This document shows positions 16,412 through 24,664 of a stretch of 36,019 nt of DNA, piece by piece. Under the pieces are notes generated by a model. The model saw nothing but the letters and a program-made list of their open reading frames with translations, was not told where the DNA came from and ran no database searches. Origin of the DNA: Oscillospiraceae bacterium (lineage in GTDB: Bacteria > Bacillota > Clostridia > Oscillospirales > Oscillospiraceae); contig JARIAU010000061.1 of the NCBI GenBank assembly GCA_029257695.1, forward strand, positions 1-36,019. Reading direction: 5' to 3'. Position 1 is the first letter of the stretch. The number at the start of each line of letters is the position of its first letter. The position numbers and the translations under genes were made by a program.

Positions 16412-17338
16412 TCAAGACACTGCGTAAGCCGCAATACCTACAAATAAAACCATAGTACAGATTGTCTCCACCGACAAGACCGTGGAGATATACTCCCCAT
16501 CACGACCCACATCTGCAAACAACGGGATAATGAACGGAGCCGGCAATGCATAAAGAATCATCAAGGCCAACAACAAATCTTTGGAAAAGGGAATCAGCAA
16601 AAATACAACCCAACTCACCAGCACCAACAAGCCACTCATCAGCACCAAGCGAAACAGCACAGTGACCGCAACAGGCCGCAGCAGCTTGCGATTTAGATTC
16701 AACTCATACCCGACTACCAACAGAACCAATGCCCCTACCGGTGCAGCAACCATTGCAATGGATCGCGTCAAGATTCCAGACAGAGGACAATTGAGGATTC
16801 GTGTACCCATTCCGGAGGCTCCCAACAAGATACCAAGCGCCATCCCCAAGAAACAGCGGTTTGTCAGCATAATTTTCACCATTTCACGCAGAGAGACCGC
16901 CTTCCCATCCGATGCTTTCAGTGCCGCCAGAAATACTGTATAAGCAAACACAGTCTGACCTAAATCTACCGCAGCAAACCCGCTTTGGTTGCCCGTCAAC
17001 AACCCATACAGGGCATATCCCAACATTCCACCCTCTGCGCTGGTGAGCAAAAAGGGCAAAAAGCGAGGATAGGGCGACACAAAGCGCCGTAGCGCAAAAC
17101 CCGCCAGCAATGCAACAGTAAAACCAAGATACACCACCACAAATAACAGCACCACCGACAGACTGTAACCAGCAGTAAAAAATGCGTTGAACAGCACCAC
17201 CGGCAGCAACACATTACCAATGAGTGATTTCATCCCTGCCAGTCCCTTCTCATCTAAAATCTCCTTCCGTCGGCAGAAAACTCCGATGAGCAGCATTAGA
17301 ACCACAGGAACTACCATCTCTGTTACCTGCAAAGCCAT
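16412..17338 (-). CDS. AEC-family (auxin efflux carrier-like) membrane transporter
   Basis: This 308-residue integral membrane protein, with about ten hydrophobic segments, is of the AEC permease family, whose bacterial members move small organic acids. The N-terminal half has GVFCRRKEILDEKGLAGM, then NVLLPVVLFNAFF, a conserved region with the helix-breaking motif. The C-terminal half has YALPAPFIIPLFADVGRDGE. It is the last gene of the minus-strand lsr operon, starting 68 nt after lsrF behind a hairpin, with GGAG before the ATG. Ordinary lsr operons lack this gene. It might export an end product or import a related acid; the substrate is unknown. Confidence 0.85.
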   Translation of the reverse strand: MALQVTEMVVPVVLMLLIGVFCRRKEILDEKGLAGMKSLIGNVLLPVVLFNAFFTAGYSLSVVLLFVVVYLGFTVALLAGFALRRFVSPYPRFLPFLLTSAEGGMLGYALYGLLTGNQSGFAAVDLGQTVFAYTVFLAALKASDGKAVSLREMVKIMLTNRCFLGMALGILLGASGMGTRILNCPLSGILTRSIAMVAAPVGALVLLVVGYELNLNRKLLRPVAVTVLFRLVLMSGLLVLVSWVVFLLIPFSKDLLLALMILYALPAPFIIPLFADVGRDGEYISTVLSVETICTMVLFVGIAAYAVS

Positions 17339-17360
17339 AACAATCCATCTCCTTCAAAAG

Positions 17361-17388
17361 AAGGGACAGACCGAGAGGCCTGTCCCTT
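17361..17388 (-). terminator. Attenuating hairpin between lsrF and AEC gene
   Basis: A 9-bp perfect stem (AAGGGACAG / CTGTCCCTT) followed on the - strand by CTTTT, and flanked by AAAAA on the other side. It probably reduces read-through into the AEC gene. Confidence 0.6.
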
Positions 17389-17405
17389 TTTGTTCCTGTC
17401 ATAAA

Positions 17406-18287
17406 TCAGCCATTGATGCTGTCCAAATAGAGTTCGTAAGCTTCCTTATCGGTGAATCCTTCGTGAACGATCTTGTTGATGGCAATGGCCATTTCCACAG
17501 GATGCTCGCTCTGGAAAATGTTACGACCCATATCCACGCCTCTGGCACCCTTTTGAATCACACTATAAGCCAGCGTCATCGCCTCGGCTTCCGCCAGCTT
17601 TTTGCCACCGGCCACAACAATCGGCACAGGACAGGCCGCAACGACTTCTTCAAAGTTTTCGCAGTCATATGTTTTGACGACCTGACAGCCCATCTCCGCA
17701 ATGATACGGGTTGCCAGCTTGAAGAACCGGTCCGTCCGAGCCATATCCTTCCCCACAGCACACACGCCCATCGTGGGGATGCTGTAACGCATGCCGGCAT
17801 TGATCACCTGATTCAGGTTCTCCAAGCTAGACAACTGACCATCCGCACCTACAAAGGTCTGAACGGCCATGCAGTCGGCATTCATACGGACGGCATCCTC
17901 AATATCCACTGCCACAATCTCATGACTCAAATCATCCTGAAGCATACTGGAGCCAGATGTAACACGCAGTGCAATGGAAGGCGCAATCTCGGGCGGCACA
18001 CAGGTGCGGATCGCACCGCGAGTACCCATGAAACAGTTCACATGAGGAGCCAGTTTAGGAAGCAGCAGATCCAGACGCTCCAAACCTGCAGTGCTGCCCA
18101 TAAAATAACCATGGTCAAAGGCAAACATAACAGTATTGCCGCTTTTAGGATCAAAGATGTTGGCCATGTGGCGTTTCATGCCCCAATCCAAGCTGTTAAT
18201 GCCTTTCAGATAGAATCCGTTCTGGTTTGCAAACGGAACATCGGTATGATAATCTTTTGCGACCTTAAGACCCTGAAGATCTGCCAT
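17406..18287 (-). CDS. lsrF: LsrF-like phospho-AI-2 thiolase/aldolase
   Basis: LsrF in enteric bacteria transfers an acetyl group from 3-hydroxy-5-phosphonooxypentane-2,4-dione to CoA, yielding dihydroxyacetone phosphate and acetyl-CoA. This 293-residue homologue aligns from the first residues (MADLQGLKVAKDYHTD) to the end (AYELYL). It keeps LKGINSLDWGM, FDHGYF, the Schiff-base Lys in VVKTYD, CPVPIVVAGGKK and GVDMGRNIFQSEHPV. The ATG at 18287 follows AAGGAGG; the frame to 18335 has no better start. It is separated from lsrB by 172 bp containing hairpins. Confidence 0.93.
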   Translation of the reverse strand: MADLQGLKVAKDYHTDVPFANQNGFYLKGINSLDWGMKRHMANIFDPKSGNTVMFAFDHGYFMGSTAGLERLDLLLPKLAPHVNCFMGTRGAIRTCVPPEIAPSIALRVTSGSSMLQDDLSHEIVAVDIEDAVRMNADCMAVQTFVGADGQLSSLENLNQVINAGMRYSIPTMGVCAVGKDMARTDRFFKLATRIIAEMGCQVVKTYDCENFEEVVAACPVPIVVAGGKKLAEAEAMTLAYSVIQKGARGVDMGRNIFQSEHPVEMAIAINKIVHEGFTDKEAYELYLDSING

Positions 18288-18386
18288 AGTAATATCCTCC
18301 TTAAATGTCTGTATGATAACGGATGGAATCTTCAAAACTCCGCTCCCTTAGATACACAAACACATCATTTATGTATCTAGGGCAGC

Positions 18387-18414
18387 GGAGCCCAGTCCGG
18401 AAGGACCGGGCTCC
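18387..18414 (-). other. Stable hairpin between lsrB and lsrF
   Basis: A 12-nt stem with one A-C mismatch (GGAGCCCAGTCC at 18387-18398, 18403-18414) and a tetraloop. No T-tract follows on the - strand, so it probably stabilises or processes the upstream lsrB message. A second inverted repeat, AGATACA/TGTATCT (18350-18378), lies beside it. Confidence 0.6.
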
Positions 18415-18459
18415 ATCAAAAGGATTCTTTATCTGCCTACAACTGTCGAATTCACAGAA

Positions 18460-19581
18460 TTAGAAATCGTAATTATTCATGTTCTCGGCGTTGAACACAG
18501 CGCGCTCAGGCAGAAGTACCACACCATTGTTGGTCTTGGCGGTATCCGCGCCTTCCGCAATGGAATCGTTGGACAGGACCTCACAATCACCAATGCCAGG
18601 GATGGAAATCACATCACCAACATGAACCTCGTTACCTGCAGCCAGATAGGCGGCCAGATAGCAGCCCATGCCGCCCTGAATACCACAATCCCACAGGCCC
18701 CAGTTGACCAGAGTGCCGTTGGAGCAGTACTCCTTGATGGAGTTGGGCGTTGCAAAACCAGTGATGGTGATGTTGTCCTTGTTATAGCCCTTGTTCTCGG
18801 CGGCCTGCAGCTGGCCAGGCAGAGCAGTGGAGTCATTGCAAATGATCACATCAATGTCAGGATGAGCTGCCAGAACGGCTTCACCCACAGTGATTGCCTG
18901 CTCAGCATCCTGATTGGAATAGTAGTTATCAGGAGCAACATTCTTCCAGTTGGGATATTCCTTCGCAATGATAGCCTCACCGGCAACCTGCCAGCTGTTC
19001 TGGTCCGTCACAGTAGCCTGAGAGTAATGCCAGCAGTATGTAACCTCGTCAGCCTTGGGATCAATACCGCGCGCCTCCAAACCAGTGACTGCCATATCCA
19101 CCAGCATACGCCCCAGAACCTCAGGAGTGCCCTGAGAAACCATCAGATCACGATCGCCAACAGCAGCATCGGAGTCCCAGGTGGTGACTACAACTCCGGC
19201 ATCACGAGCTGCCTGCAGGGCATCTGCCACACCAGCAGCATCAACCGTAGAGATGCAAATAGCATCCGTGCCGGAAGCAACCGCAGTGTTGATAACCTGC
19301 ACCTGATCCGCTACAGCGGCATTGGGGCTGCCCTGATAGTCAACTGTGATTCCCCAATCCTTCGCCAACTTCTGAGCGCCATCGTTTGCAACCTCAAAGA
19401 AGGCATTACCAGTCACCTTAGGGATAAAAGTAACCGTCTTTCCTTCCACAGAGTTCGCCGTCGTATTGCTTCCAGCGCCAGAGCTGTCGGCACCGGATGT
19501 AGAGCCGCCTCCCTGACCACCGCAGGCGACCAAAGATAGCGCCATGGCCAAGCTGAGCATCAAAGCAAATACCTTTTTCAT
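18460..19581 (-). CDS. lsrB: LsrB-like autoinducer-2 binding lipoprotein
   Basis: This is the substrate-binding protein of the AI-2 importer. The 373-residue product has a lipoprotein signal (LSLVAC, Cys 20), then a Gly/Ser/Thr linker to about residue 46. The ligand domain follows family LsrB to the end (NNGVVLLPERAVFNAENM). AI-2 contacts known from Salmonella LsrB are kept at IPK (Lys 55), TWDSD and TVTDQN. The usual Pro and Ala of the PDANALP segment read NDSTALP here, Asn and Ser. Stop to start spacing is 51 bp after lsrD, with AGGAGG before the ATG. Confidence 0.92.
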   Translation of the reverse strand: MKKVFALMLSLAMALSLVACGGQGGGSTSGADSSGAGSNTTANSVEGKTVTFIPKVTGNAFFEVANDGAQKLAKDWGITVDYQGSPNAAVADQVQVINTAVASGTDAICISTVDAAGVADALQAARDAGVVVTTWDSDAAVGDRDLMVSQGTPEVLGRMLVDMAVTGLEARGIDPKADEVTYCWHYSQATVTDQNSWQVAGEAIIAKEYPNWKNVAPDNYYSNQDAEQAITVGEAVLAAHPDIDVIICNDSTALPGQLQAAENKGYNKDNITITGFATPNSIKEYCSNGTLVNWGLWDCGIQGGMGCYLAAYLAAGNEVHVGDVISIPGIGDCEVLSNDSIAEGADTAKTNNGVVLLPERAVFNAENMNNYDF

Positions 19582-19632
19582 TTTTTCTTCCTCCTAATTT
19601 TATTTTAGAGCGCAACCACTCTAAATACAAGA

Positions 19633-20676
19633 TTATTGTGCCGCCTTTGATGCGGGACGAATTTTCTTTTTCAGATTAGCAAGAATCACGGCGGTCTGAG
19701 GCTTCTCCATAACAGCACGGCCTACCACCACCAGAATCAGCAGCACACCCACGGGAATGTCAAGATACTGAGTGCCCACCTTAAAGCACAAAGGCATACC
19801 AAATCGCATCAGTCCGATAATCAAAGATGCCAATGCAGTGCCCAACACATTTCCCTTGCCGCCAGTGGACAGAGTACCGCCCAGCACACAAGCAGTGATA
19901 ATGTTCATAGTCAAGGTGCTGCCAAGATCGCTCTTTGCTGTACCCAGATAAGAAGTCAGAACAATACCAGCAATAGCCGCACTGATTGCACTTAGGATAT
20001 AGGTGGACATAACGACCAAACGGGAATTAATGCCGGAAAACTCAGCTGCTTGCGGGTTGACTCCCACCAGAAACACCCGGCGTCCATACTTGCTCTTGTG
20101 GAGCAACAGGTATGCAACGATGACCATAACCACAAAGATGATCAACTGAGAGGGGATCACCCCAAAAAGCTTGAACTTAGTCATGGCCTTGAAACTATCC
20201 GGGAACCCACTGATCCCCTGATAGCTTTCAGTGGAACTGAGGGTAGATACCAGCAAAGCCAATCCGGCATAGAGGAAACTGCCTCCCAGGGTAACCACCA
20301 TGGCCTGCACACGGCAATAGGCAATGAAGAATCCGGAGAGTGCGCCGCACAAGGCCGCGGCCACCACAGCAAGCGCCACAGCGCCCCAGATATTGAAGCC
20401 AAAATCCTGCCATGCCACTCCGATGATGATAGATGTCAATCCTACAATAGCACCGGCCTGAATGTCGATACCGCCGGTAATCATAACAAATGTGACAAAC
20501 AAGCTGATCAGGCAGATTGCGATAAAGTCATTGACACTGGACAGCAGCAAGGGGAGCCGCAGGAACTTGGGGTTTGCGATACCAAACACTGCAAACTCCA
20601 TAACCAGCACGCACACCAGAAACAGATTCCATCCGTTTGCTTTGCCCCGTAGCGTACGAATTTGATTCGTTTTCAC
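19633..20676 (-). CDS. lsrD: AI-2 ABC transporter permease, LsrD-like
   Basis: This 347-residue permease, with about nine to ten membrane segments, forms the AI-2 channel with LsrC. ITGGIDIQAGAIVGLTSI and GSTLTMNIITACVLGG match the RbsC/LsrCD permease family. It aligns with E. coli LsrD along its length (FGIANPKFL, DFIAICLISL, SYLGTAKSDLG, VVVGRAV). It starts with GTG at 20676, overlapping the lsrC stop by 4 bp (GTGA), behind GGAGG. Order lsrA-C-D-B is as in enteric lsr operons. Confidence 0.92.
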   Translation of the reverse strand: MKTNQIRTLRGKANGWNLFLVCVLVMEFAVFGIANPKFLRLPLLLSSVNDFIAICLISLFVTFVMITGGIDIQAGAIVGLTSIIIGVAWQDFGFNIWGAVALAVVAAALCGALSGFFIAYCRVQAMVVTLGGSFLYAGLALLVSTLSSTESYQGISGFPDSFKAMTKFKLFGVIPSQLIIFVVMVIVAYLLLHKSKYGRRVFLVGVNPQAAEFSGINSRLVVMSTYILSAISAAIAGIVLTSYLGTAKSDLGSTLTMNIITACVLGGTLSTGGKGNVLGTALASLIIGLMRFGMPLCFKVGTQYLDIPVGVLLILVVVGRAVMEKPQTAVILANLKKKIRPASKAAQ

Positions 20677-21686
20677 TTGGCATCGCCTCCTTCTGCGGTC
20701 CCAGCCGTGCGATTCAACAGCCGTTCATGACGCATACGGACCGCACTGCGGTGCTGGAGCAGCGCATCAATCACCACGATCGCAATAAGAATGATGCCGG
20801 TAATCGCATTGTCGTAGTTGGAAGAGAAACCCATAAAGACCAACAGATAGCTAATCGAGCTCATAATAACAGCTCCAATGGCAGCACCAACAACACTACC
20901 AACGCCACCGCTCAAACTGATACCGCCCAGTACGCAGGCAGCCACAGCCTTCATCTCGTAACCATTGCCGGAAATGGAGGTGACAAAACCGATTCGGCTG
21001 CAGAAAACGATGCCAGCTACCGCAGCCATCACTCCGCAAATCACATAGGCCACGATCTTGGTCTTGACTGCGGAGATACCGACCAGCGTGGCTCCGCTCG
21101 CATTATCACCAACAGCGGTAAAGTACCGGCCTCGGCGCGTGCGTGTCAGCAACAAGTGAACCACCAACACCAACAGCAAGCAGCAGATGAAGTAGACAGT
21201 CAATTCGCCAAATACAGTCACGGAAGAGAAATTCTTGAATTCCTTGGGCAGGTTTTCTACCCATGCGCCATTGGAATATACATACATGGCACCACGGAGT
21301 ACACCGTTGACACCCAAGGTAAAAATCAAAGACGGAATACCCATAACGGCAACGCCCCAACCGTTAAGCAAACCAACCGCAGCACCAATTAGGATACCAA
21401 CGGTAAATGCCACTCCCCAGTTGACACCATCACGAAGCATGCTTCCAACCACTGTTGCGACAAAACCAAGTGTCGAACCAACCGAAACATCGATTTCCCC
21501 TACCAAAATGGCGAAAGCCATACCAACTGCAATCAAGATGTACACCACCGAGGAGTTAAAGCAAGCCGAAATATTTGTAACAGAGGCAAATTCCGGATTT
21601 ATTATACTCACAATGGCAAACAGTGCAACCAGAAATAGAAAACTGTTCATCTCTCTGGCTTTCAGCAGAGCCTTTAGCTTATTCAT
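20673..21686 (-). CDS. lsrC: AI-2 ABC transporter permease, LsrC-like
   Basis: This is the other permease subunit, 337 residues, with many hydrophobic segments. It keeps VGEIDVSVGSTLGFVATVVG, IPSLIFTLGVNGVLRGAM, GDNASGATLVG and GYEMKAVAACVLGGISLSGG, all matching LsrC (its ENIDVSVGS and EMKAIAACVLGG). The start codon ATG at 21686 overlaps the lsrA stop (ATGA), so the two are coupled. The transmembrane partner LsrD follows with another 4-bp overlap. Confidence 0.93.
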   Translation of the reverse strand: MNKLKALLKAREMNSFLFLVALFAIVSIINPEFASVTNISACFNSSVVYILIAVGMAFAILVGEIDVSVGSTLGFVATVVGSMLRDGVNWGVAFTVGILIGAAVGLLNGWGVAVMGIPSLIFTLGVNGVLRGAMYVYSNGAWVENLPKEFKNFSSVTVFGELTVYFICCLLLVLVVHLLLTRTRRGRYFTAVGDNASGATLVGISAVKTKIVAYVICGVMAAVAGIVFCSRIGFVTSISGNGYEMKAVAACVLGGISLSGGVGSVVGAAIGAVIMSSISYLLVFMGFSSNYDNAITGIILIAIVVIDALLQHRSAVRMRHERLLNRTAGTAEGGDAK

Positions 21687-23203
21687 ACCGTTGCCTCCTT
21701 TCGCTGCAAGCCGAAAGCTGCACTGGTCAGATTATCTTCGCAAATCTCACCTCTGCTGAATTCACAATTCACTCGGCCCTGATAAATACTAATGGCGCGG
21801 TCGCTTAGCTCCATAATTTCTTCCATATCGGAGGAAATCAGCAGAATGGACACCCCCTGATCACGCAGCTGATGAATAATACAGTACACATCTCCACGGG
21901 CCGCAGCATCAATACCACGAGTCGGTTCATCCAAGATAACCAACTTAGGACGGGTGGACAGGCTGCGTCCAATGACGATCTTCTGCTGGTTGCCGCCAGA
22001 GAGGCTTCCAGTCAGCTGATCCTGTCCGGTTACCTTGATGCGAAAATCATCAATATACTGCTGAGTGACGCTCTTTTCTTCCTTGCGATTCAGAAAGAAA
22101 CGGCCCATGCGGTTCGAATTCAACAGTGCGCTGGTTGTATTCCACGCCACATCACTGAGTTTGAACAACCCATCCGCATGGCGATCTTCAGAAACATAAT
22201 TCAAGCCAGCCTTGATCACTGCGTCGGTTTTGAGTCCGGTAATGTCCTTTCCGTCCAGAATCACGCTGCCACCCAGCGCCTTGTCTCGCCCAAAGATAGT
22301 CAATGCCATCTCACTGCGCCCAGCACCTACAACACCCGCTAGACCGACAATTTCGCCAGGGTAGACTTTCAGCGAAATATCGTTAAAGCCATATCCGCTG
22401 AAATTGCGCAATTCCAGTACCGGTGGCTTGGAATAGTCCACTTTGCTTCCGATTGAGACCTTACAGCTAGCATTTTCTGCCGGAAGCAAGCCCCGTACCA
22501 GATCATCTTTCGTAAAGTCAGTAACAGGTCCGCTGAGCGTAATAACGCCGTCTCGCATAATCGCCACCGTGGTGGAAATCTGGAACACCTCATTGAGGCG
22601 GTGTGTGATATAAATAATACCAATACCTTGAGCTTTTAAATCTTCCACACAGCGGAACAAACTTTCAACCTCTTTAAAGGTCAATGCACTGGTAGGTTCA
22701 TCCAAAATCAAAACCTTTGCATGACGCAGCAGACCTCGCAGAATTTCAACCAACTGCTGTTCCGCAATGGATAGGCTGCTCGCCTTGCGCTCAAGACCAA
22801 TCTGCCACCCCAAATGTTCCATCTTCTCCACCAGCTCACGGTGCAGTTCACTGCGAGGGCGGTCGAACCCAATCAGGATATTTTCCTCAACCGACATATT
22901 GGGGAACAGGAGCGGCTCTTGAGGTACCATATATACACCCTGAGCCAGTGCTTCTGCGGTTTTTCCAGCTGCCATCTCATGACCGTTTACAAAAATCTCG
23001 CCACTGTCATGACTGTAGATACCCATAACAATCTTCATCAGGGTACTCTTGCCGGCACCATTTCCGCCGATCAACGATAAAACTTCGCCTGGTGCCAAGT
23101 CGAGACTGATGCCTTTGAGCACTGCATTCAGACCAAACGACTTGTATACATTACAGACCGACAAAAGAGACGTTTTGTCCGCCGAATCAGTCCTGTTTCT
23201 CAA
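21683..23203 (-). CDS. lsrA: AI-2 ABC transporter ATP-binding protein, LsrA-like (tandem ATPase)
   Basis: This double-domain ATPase powers AI-2 import. The first domain has Walker A GGNGAGKST (about residue 46), signature LSIAEQQLVEI and Walker B VLILDEPTSAL. The second domain has VGAGRSE in place of a consensus Walker A, as usual in this sugar-type family, signature LSGGNQQKIVIGR and LVILDEPTRGID. The TTG at 23203 is chosen, 506 residues, because GGGAGGG stands 6 nt upstream; an in-frame TTG at 23221 lies ahead of that site. It is the first gene of the minus operon and overlaps lsrC by 4 bp. Confidence 0.93.
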   Translation of the reverse strand: MRNRTDSADKTSLLSVCNVYKSFGLNAVLKGISLDLAPGEVLSLIGGNGAGKSTLMKIVMGIYSHDSGEIFVNGHEMAAGKTAEALAQGVYMVPQEPLLFPNMSVEENILIGFDRPRSELHRELVEKMEHLGWQIGLERKASSLSIAEQQLVEILRGLLRHAKVLILDEPTSALTFKEVESLFRCVEDLKAQGIGIIYITHRLNEVFQISTTVAIMRDGVITLSGPVTDFTKDDLVRGLLPAENASCKVSIGSKVDYSKPPVLELRNFSGYGFNDISLKVYPGEIVGLAGVVGAGRSEMALTIFGRDKALGGSVILDGKDITGLKTDAVIKAGLNYVSEDRHADGLFKLSDVAWNTTSALLNSNRMGRFFLNRKEEKSVTQQYIDDFRIKVTGQDQLTGSLSGGNQQKIVIGRSLSTRPKLVILDEPTRGIDAAARGDVYCIIHQLRDQGVSILLISSDMEEIMELSDRAISIYQGRVNCEFSRGEICEDNLTSAAFGLQRKEATV

Positions 23204-23268
23204 GTCTATCCCTCCCACCAAATTTACTTCACAAATGTTAGCAAATTAGATTTTTGATTGTAGGCTAA

Positions 23269-23296
23269 GAATAATGTATTTTTTATCCTTTGTCAA
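23269..23296 (-). promoter_or_regulatory. Promoter of lsrA operon
   Basis: On the - strand TTGACA (23291-23296), 16 bp, TATTCT (23269-23274), about 65 bp ahead of the lsrA start. Confidence 0.7.
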
Positions 23297-23484
23297 CAGC
23301 ATATATCAAAAAATCACAACTCCTCATTTCAAAAATCCGTATAATTGCTCTATTATCCACGAAGTACACCGCCATTATACGGTTAATATAGACAATTTTT
23401 CCGTTTTTGAAGCCAGAGATCCTTCGCTGTTTTTATGCACATTGAACAATCCTCCCGTTTTTTGAAGTGTATAAGATTTTCGGA

Positions 23485-23514
23485 TTGACAGAAATACTTT
23501 ACCGATGCTATACT
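23485..23514 (+). promoter_or_regulatory. Promoter of lsrR-lsrK-cupin
   Basis: TTGACA (23485-23490), 18 bp, TATACT (23509-23514), about 94 bp ahead of the annotated lsrR start. Confidence 0.75.
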
Positions 23515-23607
23515 CCATTTGTAGATACATTTGATTTTCTTCATTACATTTGTTAATTTCTGCTTCCAGAATTACACCGCATATTCCAGAATCCTACAAA
23601 GTGGTGA

Positions 23608-24603
23608 ATGAGTCATGTATTTTGCAACATTGTCACGCAGAAGGATGGTCAAACATTGAATACAGAACTGACATACGAAGAAATGCTGATGGTCAAAACA
23701 GCATGGTATTACTACATTGAAAATTATACACAGCAAAAAATTGCCGAACTGATGGGCATCAGCCGTGTTCGAGTGATTCGCCTTCTTGAAAAAGCCCGCC
23801 AAAACGGAATCGTAAGTTTTCGCATCCGCCAAGACAACAGCCGCCGCATGCAACTGGAAAAAGAATTGAGCTGCCGATTCGGTCTAAAGGATGCTTTTCT
23901 GATTCCCATCGGTGGTGACGCCTCCAACCTGAACGAAAGTCTCGCCCAAGGTGCTGCTATGTACATCGGCGATCGCCTCACCGAAAACTCCTTTATCAAT
24001 ATGGGTTACGGCGATACCCCCAGCCGGGTATTAAACCACTTGGCCCGCTCCACTGAATATCCTATCAATGTCGTTTCACTCACCGGTGGTGTCAGCTATT
24101 ATCTGCCCAATGCCCAATCCAGCATATTCAACGCCCGACTCCATCTGATACCAGCTCCTTTTGTGATGGATACCACCGAAATGGCTGACATGATTCTCCA
24201 AGAGGAGTCTGTGCGTCGAATCCGGCAAATGAGTCACGCCGCTTCCATGACCGTAATCGGTATCGGCGGCATGGACAGCGAAGCTACCATTATCAAAAAC
24301 GGCATTTTCAACCACGCCGACTTTCTGCTTTTAAAAATGCAAGGTGCCGTCGGCGACATCCTCAGTCACTTCCTCGACGAGAACGGAAACACCGTCCAAA
24401 GCAGTGTGGAGCAGCGACTTGTCAGCACCTCTTTGGAGGAATTGCGTGCTATGGACAATGTAATCGGAGTAGCAGGCGGCGAACAAAAAGTCGATGCCAT
24501 CCACGCAGCACTTAAGGGCGGGTATCTCGACACCCTGATTACGGACGAAACCACTGCCGAGGCCCTGCTAGACAAACCTTTTTCTCCTGCGAAACCAAGT
24601 TAA
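23608..24603 (+). CDS. lsrR: LsrR-like transcriptional regulator (SorC family)
   Basis: In enteric bacteria LsrR represses the lsr operon and is released by phospho-AI-2. This 331-residue homologue has an N-terminal HTH (YTQQKIAELMGISRVRVIRLLEKARQ, about residues 40-65). A SorC effector domain follows, with VSLTGGVSYY, IPAPFVMDT, MTVIGIGGM, GAVGDILSHFLDENG and the final GGYLDTLITDETTA. All match LsrR segments. The ATG at 23608 has a poor ribosome site; an in-frame TTG at 23656 has AAGGATGG at 23641-23648 and may be the true start. It heads the + strand unit, divergent from lsrA. Confidence 0.9.
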   Translation: MSHVFCNIVTQKDGQTLNTELTYEEMLMVKTAWYYYIENYTQQKIAELMGISRVRVIRLLEKARQNGIVSFRIRQDNSRRMQLEKELSCRFGLKDAFLIPIGGDASNLNESLAQGAAMYIGDRLTENSFINMGYGDTPSRVLNHLARSTEYPINVVSLTGGVSYYLPNAQSSIFNARLHLIPAPFVMDTTEMADMILQEESVRRIRQMSHAASMTVIGIGGMDSEATIIKNGIFNHADFLLLKMQGAVGDILSHFLDENGNTVQSSVEQRLVSTSLEELRAMDNVIGVAGGEQKVDAIHAALKGGYLDTLITDETTAEALLDKPFSPAKPS

Positions 24604-24664
24604 ACTTTTATAGTTCTTTGTCCCTGTTGTTTCAGTATATTCAGTATACAAGGAGGTTACATCT

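Larger units (their letters stand above)
23204..23607. promoter_or_regulatory. Divergent lsr control region with repeated CATTTG motifs
   Basis: This 404-bp AT-rich gap holds a promoter on each strand (annotated separately). CATTTG occurs at 23516-23521, 23528-23533 and 23547-23552 just after the + promoter. Its inverse CAAATG is at 23233-23238 between the - promoter and lsrA. ACATTTGT (23546-23553) and ACAAATGT (23232-23239) are exact inverse copies. These are candidate LsrR binding sites; no known LsrR consensus was available to compare. Confidence 0.45.
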
